This document shows positions 52,952 through 61,097 of a stretch of 64,000 bases of DNA, piece after piece. The stretch's first letter is position 1. The number at the start of each line of letters is the position of its first letter. The notes beneath the pieces were generated by a model. The model was not told the DNA's origin. It ran no database searches and saw nothing but the letters and a program-made list of their open reading frames with translations. The translations under genes and the position numbers were made by a program. This DNA is from Firmicutes bacterium UBA5010 (GTDB lineage: Bacteria > Bacillota > Clostridia > Tissierellales > Sedimentibacteraceae). The DNA lies in the NCBI GenBank assembly GCA_002396645.1, contig DGYI01000015.1, forward strand, positions 186,001-250,000, given 5' to 3'.

Positions 52952-54583
52952 AATTTTATTGGTTTCTTCCATCATTTTTATGTATACCATAAGCTCCTTA
53001 CGGGATGATACGTTGAGTTTCATATATATTCGCTTATTATGAGTTTTAATTGTATTTATAGATAAACATAAAATATCAGCTATTTCCTTTGCGGTGTGGC
53101 CTTTTAAATATAAATTAAAAACTGCCTTTTCAGCCATAGAAAGGGTATCTATATTTTTAATAAATTCTATAAATAATGTTGATTTGATATATTCTTGATT
53201 CTTAAAATCTAAAGATTTTTTTTCTTCAATTTTATTTGCTATTTCATCCTGTTCCGCTAAAAATTCAATTAAGTCATCAATTTCGATTATATTTGTTTTC
53301 GGTACTTCTGCCGGATTAACAGTTTTTAATAAATCCAAAGCTCTTACCACAGGCTTCATATATTTTTTACTTATAAAGGAGCAGGCAACTATGCTTATTA
53401 TCAATAACAAGCTAAAGCAATATATCAGCAAATTATTTTGTTTTGATAATATAGAATTAAGATTATTTTCCGGCATCAATATTGATAAAACACGTTTATC
53501 ATCTTTATATGCAGAATCGCCGGGATATAAAGATATTATTTTATGCAGTCCGATATAATTTTCTTTGTTATTTTTCTGTTTATATATATTTAAAAATTTT
53601 TGATTTGTATTTATTGTAAGCGGTTCATTTCCAAAATCTGAATGATAGTAATAATAGCTTCCGGCGAAAAATGAACCGTTTGACTTTATTTCATTATTTT
53701 TAAATTCAGAAAACATACAAAACAAGTAATTATATTTAGAATCATTTGGAGAGTAAGATAATTTAAAAAGCATAGAGCTGACTTCGAATCCACACAGTCC
53801 GAATACAATTTTGTCTTTAGATATCAGGGGTACAATACAAAGCATTGTATCTGCACTGTCATCCTTTAAACTCATAGAATCAGTCCAATAATACAGTCTT
53901 GATAAGGCTAAATTACTATTCTTTGCAGTATTCATTGCAGAATTAAAAAAAGGAGCATTTTTCGTATTAAATTCCATTTTCCATTGAGGAAGAATATAAA
54001 TATTATTTTCCAGTGCCAAGGATATAGGACCGTATAAAAATCTAAGGTTAGAAGAAAGTCCGTTTATTATGTTAGGTTCCGTGTTCCTTATATAAATCCC
54101 TGCACGTGAATATTCCGAACTTTCAATATTTTTATTAACTGTAGCATCTAACATCAAAAATACTCCGCTGCTTTTTGTTTTTTCTAATGAACTTGTTAAT
54201 TTATCTAATTGCTCAGCTAAAATTTCCTCTAAATATTGAGGATAATCTCTGAAGTTATCAATATTAATACCTAAGTCGTTCATTTTATTTTCTATACTTA
54301 AAGATAGGGAATTTGACAAGGCAACGCCTTGAACAGAAATATTGCCAAAATGCACATAAACATCTTCAGATATATGCTCAAGCTCACTTTCAAATACTGT
54401 TTTTGCTTCGCCTTCCCCGGCTTTCAATGCTCCTGTCAGCAATAATATAATCAGTACGCCGGACATAACTGCCAGGAGAAAAAGAATTAAAAAAACAAAT
54501 AATCTAAGCTGCATAGATAAACCGGGCTTGCCATTTTTATTCAATTCATTTTTGTACTCCGAAATTGTTTTAAATACAGACAA
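52949..54583 (-). CDS. Membrane-anchored LuxR-family regulator with extracytoplasmic sensor domain
   Basis: The 544-residue protein has a membrane helix (about residues 26-51), a large outward domain of about 330 residues, and a second helix (about residues 388-408). A short linker follows, and then a LuxR-type helix-turn-helix at the C-terminus (LSMAEKAVFNLYLKGHTAKEIADILCLSINTIKTHNKRIYMKLNV, about residues 480-525). It would read an outside signal and bind DNA while held at the membrane. No receiver or kinase domain is seen. It lies 27 bases after a solute-binding lipoprotein gene, which is probably its signal partner. Confidence 0.85.
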   Translation of the reverse strand: MSVFKTISEYKNELNKNGKPGLSMQLRLFVFLILFLLAVMSGVLIILLLTGALKAGEGEAKTVFESELEHISEDVYVHFGNISVQGVALSNSLSLSIENKMNDLGINIDNFRDYPQYLEEILAEQLDKLTSSLEKTKSSGVFLMLDATVNKNIESSEYSRAGIYIRNTEPNIINGLSSNLRFLYGPISLALENNIYILPQWKMEFNTKNAPFFNSAMNTAKNSNLALSRLYYWTDSMSLKDDSADTMLCIVPLISKDKIVFGLCGFEVSSMLFKLSYSPNDSKYNYLFCMFSEFKNNEIKSNGSFFAGSYYYYHSDFGNEPLTINTNQKFLNIYKQKNNKENYIGLHKIISLYPGDSAYKDDKRVLSILMPENNLNSILSKQNNLLIYCFSLLLIISIVACSFISKKYMKPVVRALDLLKTVNPAEVPKTNIIEIDDLIEFLAEQDEIANKIEEKKSLDFKNQEYIKSTLFIEFIKNIDTLSMAEKAVFNLYLKGHTAKEIADILCLSINTIKTHNKRIYMKLNVSSRKELMVYIKMMEETNKI

Positions 54584-54610
54584 GTATTGTACCCTCCCTA
54601 AAATTAGTAT

Positions 54611-55990
54611 CTATCTGTCTGAAATAAATAAGCTTAGACCATCTGAAGACACTTCTGAAAATGCCTCATCGGCACTCTTAATTTTTGTTAATTCTAAATA
54701 TTTAGCTCTTGAAATTGAAGATATTTTACTTAAATCACTTTCAAAATCTGATCTGGTTTGGTTAAAAGAATCAAACGCAGGAGGTATATAAAAATCATAA
54801 TTTATGTGAACATCAATTGCGGTACGCAGTAATTTTTGTATATTAATATTATCATTATTAGCTATTTCTTGTTCTATACTGTCCTCAAATGCTTCATTAG
54901 TTACGGGAAGGTAACCGGTTGAAGAAACAAACTTCATATTTTGCTTTGGTGCTGTAAACCATTTTAAGAATATTGCAGCGGCTTTTTCTTTTTTAGGCTC
55001 GGAAGCTGCGACAATCATTCCGTTACCGCGCTGGATTGCTATTTTTTTGCCGCCCTCAAAGATAGGAAAAGGTAAAACAGTATACTCCACTTTTTCTGTT
55101 GTATTATCAGGATAGGTTATTTCATCGCCATAAAACAATATGCCGGCAGTAGAGCCTGTTGAGCATACAATTTGACCTGTCTTTGATAAATCAGAGGAAT
55201 ATCCGTCATAAACGGCAAAGCCACCTCTCACAGCAGGTTCATAAAGAAATTTCCAAATTTGTTTAAATGCAGAATCGGAACAATTTAAGTTTTCTCCATT
55301 CCATAGAGATGAGCCCAACTGTTTCATACCAACCTGTGCAATATTAAATGTTGAATCTACAGCATAAAAAGTTTTACCGTCATTTTTTACATCAGGTGTA
55401 AGTGAATCAGTCCAATCATAATATTCTAATGATGCCCTTGCTATACCCTCAAAGCTTGATAAGGATTCCAGCTTTATTCCAGTAGCAGCCGAAAAGCGAT
55501 TAAATAATGTCTGATTAACGAATAAAACCTCTGTAGATTTTGCGAAAGGAAAGACATATAATTTACCGTCATTTAATCTTCCTTCTTCTATAAATCTCGG
55601 AAGATATGAAGAAAGCTCATCCTTGGTAAATAAATCATCCAAAGGGACAAGCAAGTTTTTTTCATATAATATTGTTGCCGTTTGAGGATAGCAGGTTGTT
55701 ATATCAGGCATTTTAGGCGCACCGGGGTCTCCCGAAGCAATCATTGTAAGCTTTTCCTGCAAGGCCTGAGATACTGATATAGATTCTACACTTAAGATAA
55801 TTCCTTTTTCCTTTCCCAAGGTATTGTTAAATTCACTTATAAGCTGATCCATAGTAGTTTGCATTTGTCCGCCAAAGTTGTGCCATAAAACTAAAGTGAC
55901 AGGATTTTTCGGGTCTAAATCATCTTCTTTTTGACAAGATGTAGATAATAAAATACTAATAATCAGTAAAATTATAAATAATTTTTTCAT
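54611..55990 (-). CDS. ABC-type extracellular solute-binding lipoprotein (family 1)
   Basis: The protein of about 459 residues has a lipoprotein signal ending STSCQKE. It has the family 1 solute-binding fold: VTLVLWHNFGGQMQTTMDQLISEFN (about residues 30-54), then LTMIASGDPGAPKMPDITTCYPQTA and FPFAKSTEVLFVNQTLF. Such proteins usually bind sugars or glycerol phosphate for an ABC importer. No permease or ATPase gene is nearby, and the next gene is a membrane LuxR regulator, so it may sense rather than import. TGGAGGG precedes the ATG at 55990. Confidence 0.88.
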   Translation of the reverse strand: MKKLFIILLIISILLSTSCQKEDDLDPKNPVTLVLWHNFGGQMQTTMDQLISEFNNTLGKEKGIILSVESISVSQALQEKLTMIASGDPGAPKMPDITTCYPQTATILYEKNLLVPLDDLFTKDELSSYLPRFIEEGRLNDGKLYVFPFAKSTEVLFVNQTLFNRFSAATGIKLESLSSFEGIARASLEYYDWTDSLTPDVKNDGKTFYAVDSTFNIAQVGMKQLGSSLWNGENLNCSDSAFKQIWKFLYEPAVRGGFAVYDGYSSDLSKTGQIVCSTGSTAGILFYGDEITYPDNTTEKVEYTVLPFPIFEGGKKIAIQRGNGMIVAASEPKKEKAAAIFLKWFTAPKQNMKFVSSTGYLPVTNEAFEDSIEQEIANNDNINIQKLLRTAIDVHINYDFYIPPAFDSFNQTRSDFESDLSKISSISRAKYLELTKIKSADEAFSEVSSDGLSLFISDR

Positions 55991-56174
55991 ATTACCCTCC
56001 AAAGCCTCAAATGTAGTTTGAGACCTCTAAAATTAAAATTTCCTGCTCCTTCATTGAAGTATTTTTATCAATTATATAATAATTTCTTGAGTTTGATTAT
56101 AAAGGAATTAATTGGCATAATTATATTATCATAAAAATTTTTATAATTCAAGACGATAGAAAGCATAATCAACA

Positions 56175-56217
56175 ATCATCCTAAAAATCACCCTAAAAAT
56201 CATTCCAGGGGTGATTA
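56175..56217. repeat. Three tandem 12-base repeats
   Basis: AATCATCCTAAA (56175-56186), AATCACCCTAAA (56187-56198) and AATCATTCCAGG (56199-56210) follow each other without gaps. GGGGTGATT (56209-56217) is the inverted form of the repeat's start. They lie between the divergent lipoprotein and zinc-ribbon genes and could be a regulator's operator. Confidence 0.6.
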
Positions 56218-56275
56218 CAATATTAAATTCAATATTATATAATACCGCTATAAATTTATTCTTGGAGGTATAAAA

Positions 56276-56761
56276 ATGAAGTTTTGTGGAAATTGCGGAA
56301 ACAAAGTAGAAGATAGTGCTAAGTTTTGCACTTCATGCGGAGAAATAATGGAATCAGAAGTTAAGGAAGGAAATACCGCGGCTGTTCAGAAAGATAGTTC
56401 TCCAAATACGGCGGTAACAAGTGAGCAAAAAGATGCACAGGATAATAAGATGATGGGAATATTAGCTTATATTATATTCCTGATACCATTGCTGGCAGGT
56501 CCAAAAGATTCGGGATTTGTAAGATTTCATACTAATCAGGGATTAGTGCTTTTTATTACAGGCGTTATATGGATAATTGTATATAATATCCTGTCATCAA
56601 TACTGTATGCTATTTCATGGACTCTCGGATTGGGTCTGGGGGGAATACTTTCTGTGTTTAGTCTGGTATTTTTAGCTTTAGCCATACTCGGAATAATAAA
56701 TGCTGCAAATGGGTCAAAAAAGCCATTGCCTGTAATAGGAAACATAGTAATTTTAAAATAA
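56276..56761 (+). CDS. Zinc-ribbon membrane protein (DUF4870-like)
   Basis: The 161-residue protein starts with a zinc ribbon, MKFCGNCGNKVEDSAKFCTSCGE, with two CxxC pairs. A polar linker follows. The C-terminal part has about three membrane helices with MMGILAYIIFLIPLLAG and FVRFHTNQGLVLF, which is the DUF4870 pattern. The function is unknown. GGAGGTATAAAA lies before the start. It is followed after 48 bases by another zinc-ribbon gene. Confidence 0.85.
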   Translation: MKFCGNCGNKVEDSAKFCTSCGEIMESEVKEGNTAAVQKDSSPNTAVTSEQKDAQDNKMMGILAYIIFLIPLLAGPKDSGFVRFHTNQGLVLFITGVIWIIVYNILSSILYAISWTLGLGLGGILSVFSLVFLALAILGIINAANGSKKPLPVIGNIVILK

Positions 56762-56809
56762 GGCAGTTTAAGCTAAGAAATTACCTATAAAATAAAAGGA
56801 GGTATGAAT

Positions 56810-57136
56810 GTGAGCACAGATTTCACTCCCAAAAGCTTTGTAGTGCGTATTAATAAAGAATATCGGTTTACATTTTTTTGTGATTTATGTACTAACAGCT
56901 TTACCTCTGGCTCAATTAATATCAACAATGAAGAAGAGGCATTAGAAGTAGCGAAAAAAGAAGTACGTACATTTTTTAATTATTGTAAAAAATGTAATCG
57001 TTGGGTATGTGATGAGCATTTCAATGAAAATAAAATGATGTGCACAGACTGTGCTCCAAGGGTTTGCACTAATTGCGGAGCCAATGTGGAAAAAAAGAAT
57101 CAATTTTGCATAAAGTGCGGCGAGCCTCAATACTAA
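56810..57136 (+). CDS. Zinc-ribbon protein with several CxxC pairs
   Basis: The protein of about 108 residues has CDLC, then CKKC, CTDC and CTNC, and ends CIKCGEPQY. It can bind two or more zinc ions. The final CTNCGANVEKKNQFCIKCGE resembles the N-terminal ribbon of its upstream neighbour. I recognise no named family. I place the start at the GTG at 56810, with AGGAGG 7 bases before it; an ATG at 56804 sits too close to the site. Confidence 0.75.
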   Translation: MSTDFTPKSFVVRINKEYRFTFFCDLCTNSFTSGSININNEEEALEVAKKEVRTFFNYCKKCNRWVCDEHFNENKMMCTDCAPRVCTNCGANVEKKNQFCIKCGEPQY

Positions 57137-57187
57137 AGATTAGACCTCTAGAATGTTGCACTGGAATAGAATAACTCTCTCAATAAT

Positions 57188-57236
57188 AAAAGCTGTGTAT
57201 ATCTTTATTTATAAGGTGTACACAGCTTTTATTTTT
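57188..57236 (+). terminator. Terminator after the zinc-ribbon pair
   Basis: AAAAGCTGTGTA (57188-57199) and TACACAGCTTTT (57219-57230) form a 12 bp stem followed by ATTTTTT. Confidence 0.85.
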
Positions 57237-57423
57237 TAAAAAGAAATCAAATGCTTTTATTTTGAAAAACTTAATTATTTTGTTAATGATTTTTTAAAAA
57301 ATATATTATATAATAATGGGTAATAGATCTTGAGCTTATGCGAGAATCTTTGACTTATTTAGGGAAAGGGGTTTTGGCATAAGTACAAATAAATATCAAA
57401 AACTATCCAGGGAGGACACATAA

Positions 57424-58608
57424 GTGACAAAAAAGTTTAATAGGGTTATTTCTTTAATCATCATTTTTATTATGACTTTATCTTCATTTACATTTTTCTA
57501 CGCAGTAAATCTAGAAGGTTTAAACGACAGAATACACGGAGCCTTGCTCGGTGATTTAGAAACAGGCGAAATTTTATATGAATACAATATAGACAAGGCA
57601 TTACCTTTAGCAAGTATAAGTAAACTTATTACATATTCAATACTTATGGATAATATAGCAGAGGGTAAAATTAAGCTTGATGATGAAATTATAATTTCAG
57701 ATAGAGTGGCTAAGACTGAGGGAAGTAAATTCGGAATGACTGCAGGTGAGAAAATCAAAGTTTCTATGATGATCGACGCATTGCTTATCGTATCCGGTAA
57801 TGATGCAGCTGCTGCAATAGCTGAGCATATAGCAGGAACGCAGGAAGAGTTTGTTAAAATGATGTACGATAAGACAAATGAACTGGGATTAAGCTCGGCA
57901 TACTTTATAAATGTTCATGGTTTGCCTGAGGATAATGTTCAGCCGGACCAGAATTATATGAGCATAAAAGATTTATATACATTTGTAAAATATCTGTTGA
58001 CTACTTATCCTCAGATACTTGAAACAACCAAAAGATCAGAGCTTGTTATACCTGAGAGAAATTTCAGCAGAAAATCTACTAATCCTCTGTTCGGAGAGGT
58101 TGATGGTATTGATGGACTAAAAACGGGATACACTGATGATGCAGGTATATGCTTGGTTTCAACTATTCCGGTTAAGGGACAGGGTCAAGACAGCGAAGAT
58201 TACAGAGTAATCGCAATTATTATGGGAGCACAGACTCATCCTGAAAGGATAGAAAAATCCAAAGCATTGCTTGAGCACGGAAGAAATGATTATATAAATC
58301 AAAAATTGTCCAATAAGGACGAAGCATGTGATAATATTTACATAGGCAATGCAAAGGTTGAAAATGTAGATGTTTATGCAAAAGAAGATTATAATAAACT
58401 TATAAAAAATGGACAGACTGTAAGAACAGAAAAGGTATATAACGAAAAAATAAAGGCGCCTATTGAAAAAGGGACAAAAATAGGAGAATTGAGCTATTAT
58501 ATCGGAGATGAAAAAATAAAAACAATAGATATAGAAGTAAGAGACGATGTACAAAAAGCAAATATATTTGTCAGAATATTCAGATTTTTCAGAAATTTAT
58601 TTAAATAA
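57424..58608 (+). CDS. D-alanyl-D-alanine carboxypeptidase (PBP5-like)
   Basis: The enzyme trims the terminal D-Ala of peptidoglycan stem peptides. The 394-residue protein has a signal peptide (about residues 1-28). The three penicillin-binding motifs are SxxK at Ser64 to Lys67 (LPLASISKL), SGN in LLIVSGNDAAAAIAE, and KTG in GLKTGYTDDAG. A C-terminal PBP5-like beta domain and a basic hydrophobic tail (IFVRIFRFFRNLFK), which may attach to the membrane, follow. The start is GTG at 57424, after GGAGGACACATAA. The next gene follows after 21 bases. Confidence 0.92.
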   Translation: MTKKFNRVISLIIIFIMTLSSFTFFYAVNLEGLNDRIHGALLGDLETGEILYEYNIDKALPLASISKLITYSILMDNIAEGKIKLDDEIIISDRVAKTEGSKFGMTAGEKIKVSMMIDALLIVSGNDAAAAIAEHIAGTQEEFVKMMYDKTNELGLSSAYFINVHGLPEDNVQPDQNYMSIKDLYTFVKYLLTTYPQILETTKRSELVIPERNFSRKSTNPLFGEVDGIDGLKTGYTDDAGICLVSTIPVKGQGQDSEDYRVIAIIMGAQTHPERIEKSKALLEHGRNDYINQKLSNKDEACDNIYIGNAKVENVDVYAKEDYNKLIKNGQTVRTEKVYNEKIKAPIEKGTKIGELSYYIGDEKIKTIDIEVRDDVQKANIFVRIFRFFRNLFK

Positions 58609-58629
58609 TCATTTAAGGAGCAAACTTCC

Positions 58630-59187
58630 ATGTTGATTGGAGAAAAAATAAGAGCTATCAGAAAAGAAAAAAATATGACCATAAGCGCTTTAGCGGAACA
58701 AATCGGAGTTACAACAGGATATATATCGCAAATAGAAAGAGATTTGATAGACCCTTCATTGTCTGTGTTAAGAAGAATATGCAAAGCCTTGCAAACGCCG
58801 TTGTCTGTTTTATTTACTGAGGAGGTTACGCTTGGAGTAATAGCAAGCCCTGCCGAAAGCAGAACACCCGTAAGATTTGAGGATAAAAGGTCTACCTATG
58901 AGTTTTTAACACCTTATATCAAAGACAGAGATATCTTGCCCAGAATGGAGGTATTTTACTACAAAACCGACCCGAACTGCTGGGTAAGCGAAGAGGTTAT
59001 GATACACGAGGCAGACGAATGTAACTATATCCTAAAGGGTGAGGTTGAATATCACATTAACGGAGAGATATATACGATAAAGGAAGGCGGAAGCATATAT
59101 ATACCGGAAAATACTCCTCACAGAATACGCAACAAAACAAATGATTATGCAGAGGGAATAGCGATAATAACTCCGCCGACATACTAG
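58630..59187 (+). CDS. XRE-family regulator with C-terminal cupin domain
   Basis: The 185-residue protein has an N-terminal helix-turn-helix (IRAIRKEKNMTISALAEQIGVTTGYISQIERDLIDPSLSVLRRICKAL, about residues 7-54). The C-terminal cupin has EADECNYILKGEVEYHINGEIYTIKEGGSIYIPENTPHRIRN. Such regulators often sense a small metabolite, for instance in polyamine or sulfur pathways; the target is unknown. AAGGAGC precedes the start. Confidence 0.9.
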   Translation: MLIGEKIRAIRKEKNMTISALAEQIGVTTGYISQIERDLIDPSLSVLRRICKALQTPLSVLFTEEVTLGVIASPAESRTPVRFEDKRSTYEFLTPYIKDRDILPRMEVFYYKTDPNCWVSEEVMIHEADECNYILKGEVEYHINGEIYTIKEGGSIYIPENTPHRIRNKTNDYAEGIAIITPPTY

Positions 59188-59257
59188 AAGGCTCCTTGGA
59201 TTTTGTCAGTTTTTAACTATAAGTATAATTTAGCCTGAAAAGCTCATACAATTAAAA

Positions 59258-59285
59258 GCCCGTAGATTTCCTACGGGCCTTTAAT
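59258..59285 (+). terminator. Terminator after the XRE-cupin gene
   Basis: GCCCGTAG (59258-59265) and CTACGGGC (59271-59278) form an 8 bp stem followed by CTTTAATAATTTT. The open frame of the recombinase on the other strand runs into this hairpin, which shows that its tail is not natural coding sequence. Confidence 0.85.
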
Positions 59286-60938
59286 AATTTTATTATGATT
59301 AATTACAGCAATTATGTTTAATTGTTCAGCAATATATTGACAAATAGCATTTTTTATTATAAAATCAATTTTGTCACTAAATATGCACCTGTAGCTCAGT
59401 AGGATAGAGCAGTGCCCTCCTAAGGCATGTTTTGCGGGGGTTCGATTCCTCTCAGGTGCACCATTAAAATCCACAATATAAGTGGTGTCGAAAAAGTCCT
59501 CAAATACGAGGATTTTTTTGATGTAACGATTAATTATTTCCTTTTGTTCATCAGGAGATTTATCTTTTATATCCACGTCTTTTTCTAAAAATTTTACTAT
59601 GTCTTTTAGCTTAGGAGAATTTATTTTCATTTGTAATTCAGCTTCTACAATCCTGGATTTTATATTGCTTTTCTTTTCCTCAAGCATATTCATCTTTTCT
59701 TTCATGCTTTCGTGGAACATTCCTGCAGCTATTGCATTTATAATATTATCTATTTCCTTTTGCACTGATTTAAATTCTTTATCAAGCAAAGTGATATCTC
59801 CCTCTAATTCTTTCTGTTGACTTTTGGCATATGCGTGTACCTTCTCTGCAAGCTCTTTTATGTTTTTCTTAGATAAGATACTGTTGACTAAATCATTTAT
59901 AACTATTTCCTCTATTTTATTCTTATTTACAGAAATCATATCACATTGCCTAGTTCTCTTTCTTGTAGAACATTCATAAGAAGAATAATGATAATTTCCA
60001 CTTCCGGATTTCTTTCTATTACCTACCATAGCTCCGCCACATTTCCCACAAAATATAATGCCACTTAACAAGTATGGTTCTACGGCTTTATTTGCAGCAG
60101 GAGCGTGCCTATTTTTATCCATTGTTGATTGTACTTTATTCCACAATTCTATATCTATAATTTGTGGAACTCCGCCTTCTATTCTTGTAACTTCTTTCTC
60201 ATCTTTAAATTTTTTTAGGTTTCTACCCTTAACTTGCCTGTTCTTTTTTCCAAACACATAATTGCCTATGTATTTTTCATTTCTAAGAATATCATGAAGA
60301 CTGTTATTTCCAAAATAATTGCCTTTCTTAGTTCTATATCCTCTGTTATTTAAGACGTCAATTATATCTTTATAACTAAATCCGCTCGCATACATTTTAA
60401 AAATAGTGTGTACTATTTGAGCTTCACTTTCATTAATCCTATACGTTAAATCCTCATTCAGATCATAGCCAAGAGCAGGAAGTCCTCCGGTATGTTTACA
60501 TTGAATAGCGTTCTCAAATTGCCCTTTTTTAACTTCACGTGAGAGGTTGCGAGAATAATATTCGGCCATACCCTCTAGTACTGACTCTAATATTATACTT
60601 TCCGGAGAATCATCTAATTGTTCTAAAACAGAAATAACTCTCACATTATTTAATTTTAATTGCCTTTTGTAAATTGCACTATCATATCTGTCTCGAGAAA
60701 ATCTGTCTAATTTGTGTACTATTACAACATCAAATATCTCATGCTTGCTGTCACTTATCATCTGTAGAAACTGCGGTCTGTTATCTGTAGTAGCTGTTAA
60801 AGCTTCATCTATATAAATTTTTACTATGTTTATTTCATTTTTATCAGAATATTCTCTTATGGCCCTAAGCTGTGCATCTATTGATTCCTCTCTTTGATTG
60901 TCACTTGAATATCTTGCATATACTGCTGCTCTTAGCAT
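59271..60938 (-). CDS. Large serine recombinase (site-specific integrase)
   Basis: The 555-residue frame has the resolvase domain (AVYARYSSDNQREESIDAQLRAI, catalytic Ser at about residue 11, and VVIVHKLDRFSRDRYDS). The Recombinase domain follows (about residues 165-270). A zinc ribbon (CGKCGGAMVGNRK...CSTRKRTRQCD, about residues 295-330) and a coiled coil (about residues 370-430) come after. The genuine part seems to end near YIVDFN. The last 60 or so residues (GAPERNRTPAKHALGG onward) are the antisense of the tRNA and of chromosomal sequence. So the C-terminus in the integrated state differs from the excised form. AAGGAGG precedes the start. Confidence 0.92.
   Translation of the reverse strand: MLRAAVYARYSSDNQREESIDAQLRAIREYSDKNEINIVKIYIDEALTATTDNRPQFLQMISDSKHEIFDVVIVHKLDRFSRDRYDSAIYKRQLKLNNVRVISVLEQLDDSPESIILESVLEGMAEYYSRNLSREVKKGQFENAIQCKHTGGLPALGYDLNEDLTYRINESEAQIVHTIFKMYASGFSYKDIIDVLNNRGYRTKKGNYFGNNSLHDILRNEKYIGNYVFGKKNRQVKGRNLKKFKDEKEVTRIEGGVPQIIDIELWNKVQSTMDKNRHAPAANKAVEPYLLSGIIFCGKCGGAMVGNRKKSGSGNYHYSSYECSTRKRTRQCDMISVNKNKIEEIVINDLVNSILSKKNIKELAEKVHAYAKSQQKELEGDITLLDKEFKSVQKEIDNIINAIAAGMFHESMKEKMNMLEEKKSNIKSRIVEAELQMKINSPKLKDIVKFLEKDVDIKDKSPDEQKEIINRYIKKILVFEDFFDTTYIVDFNGAPERNRTPAKHALGGHCSILLSYRCIFSDKIDFIIKNAICQYIAEQLNIIAVINHNKIIKGP
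59385..59463 (+). tRNA. tRNA-Arg (anticodon CCT), left attachment site of the element
   Basis: The 79-base gene folds with acceptor GCACCTG/CAGGTGC, a D arm (GCTC/GAGC), an anticodon arm GTGCC-CTCCTAA-GGCAT giving anticodon CCT, and a T arm GGGGG-TTCGATT-CCTCT. It ends in ACCA. The variable region is 7 bases long, and the T stem has two G-T pairs, slightly odd for a class I tRNA. A phage-like element starts at or inside its 3' end, so its 3' part may come from the element. Confidence 0.9.
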
Positions 60939-60964
60939 AATTAATCCTCCTTAAAAATAGGTAT

Positions 60965-60994
60965 AAAAAATAATCCTTGCATGCACAAAGGATT
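60965..60994 (-). terminator. Terminator after the DUF4041/GIY-YIG gene
   Basis: On the minus strand AATCCTT (60994-60988) and AAGGATT (60978-60972) form a 7 bp stem with a 9-base loop, followed by ATTTTTTATA. It would separate the membrane nuclease gene from the recombinase gene. Confidence 0.7.
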
Positions 60995-61097
60995 ATGCAG
61001 TATAATCAAAGTGTTTAGAGTGCATTTAGCCCTTTGTGGCAAAGTGTATTTCAATAGCATTTAGTACGCCAATACTAGGTGCTATTTTATTTTCAGT

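Noticed and set aside
59271..59463. C-terminal 60 residues of the recombinase as a real domain
   Set aside because: They are antisense to the tRNA and to a terminator hairpin, so they are best seen as read-through.
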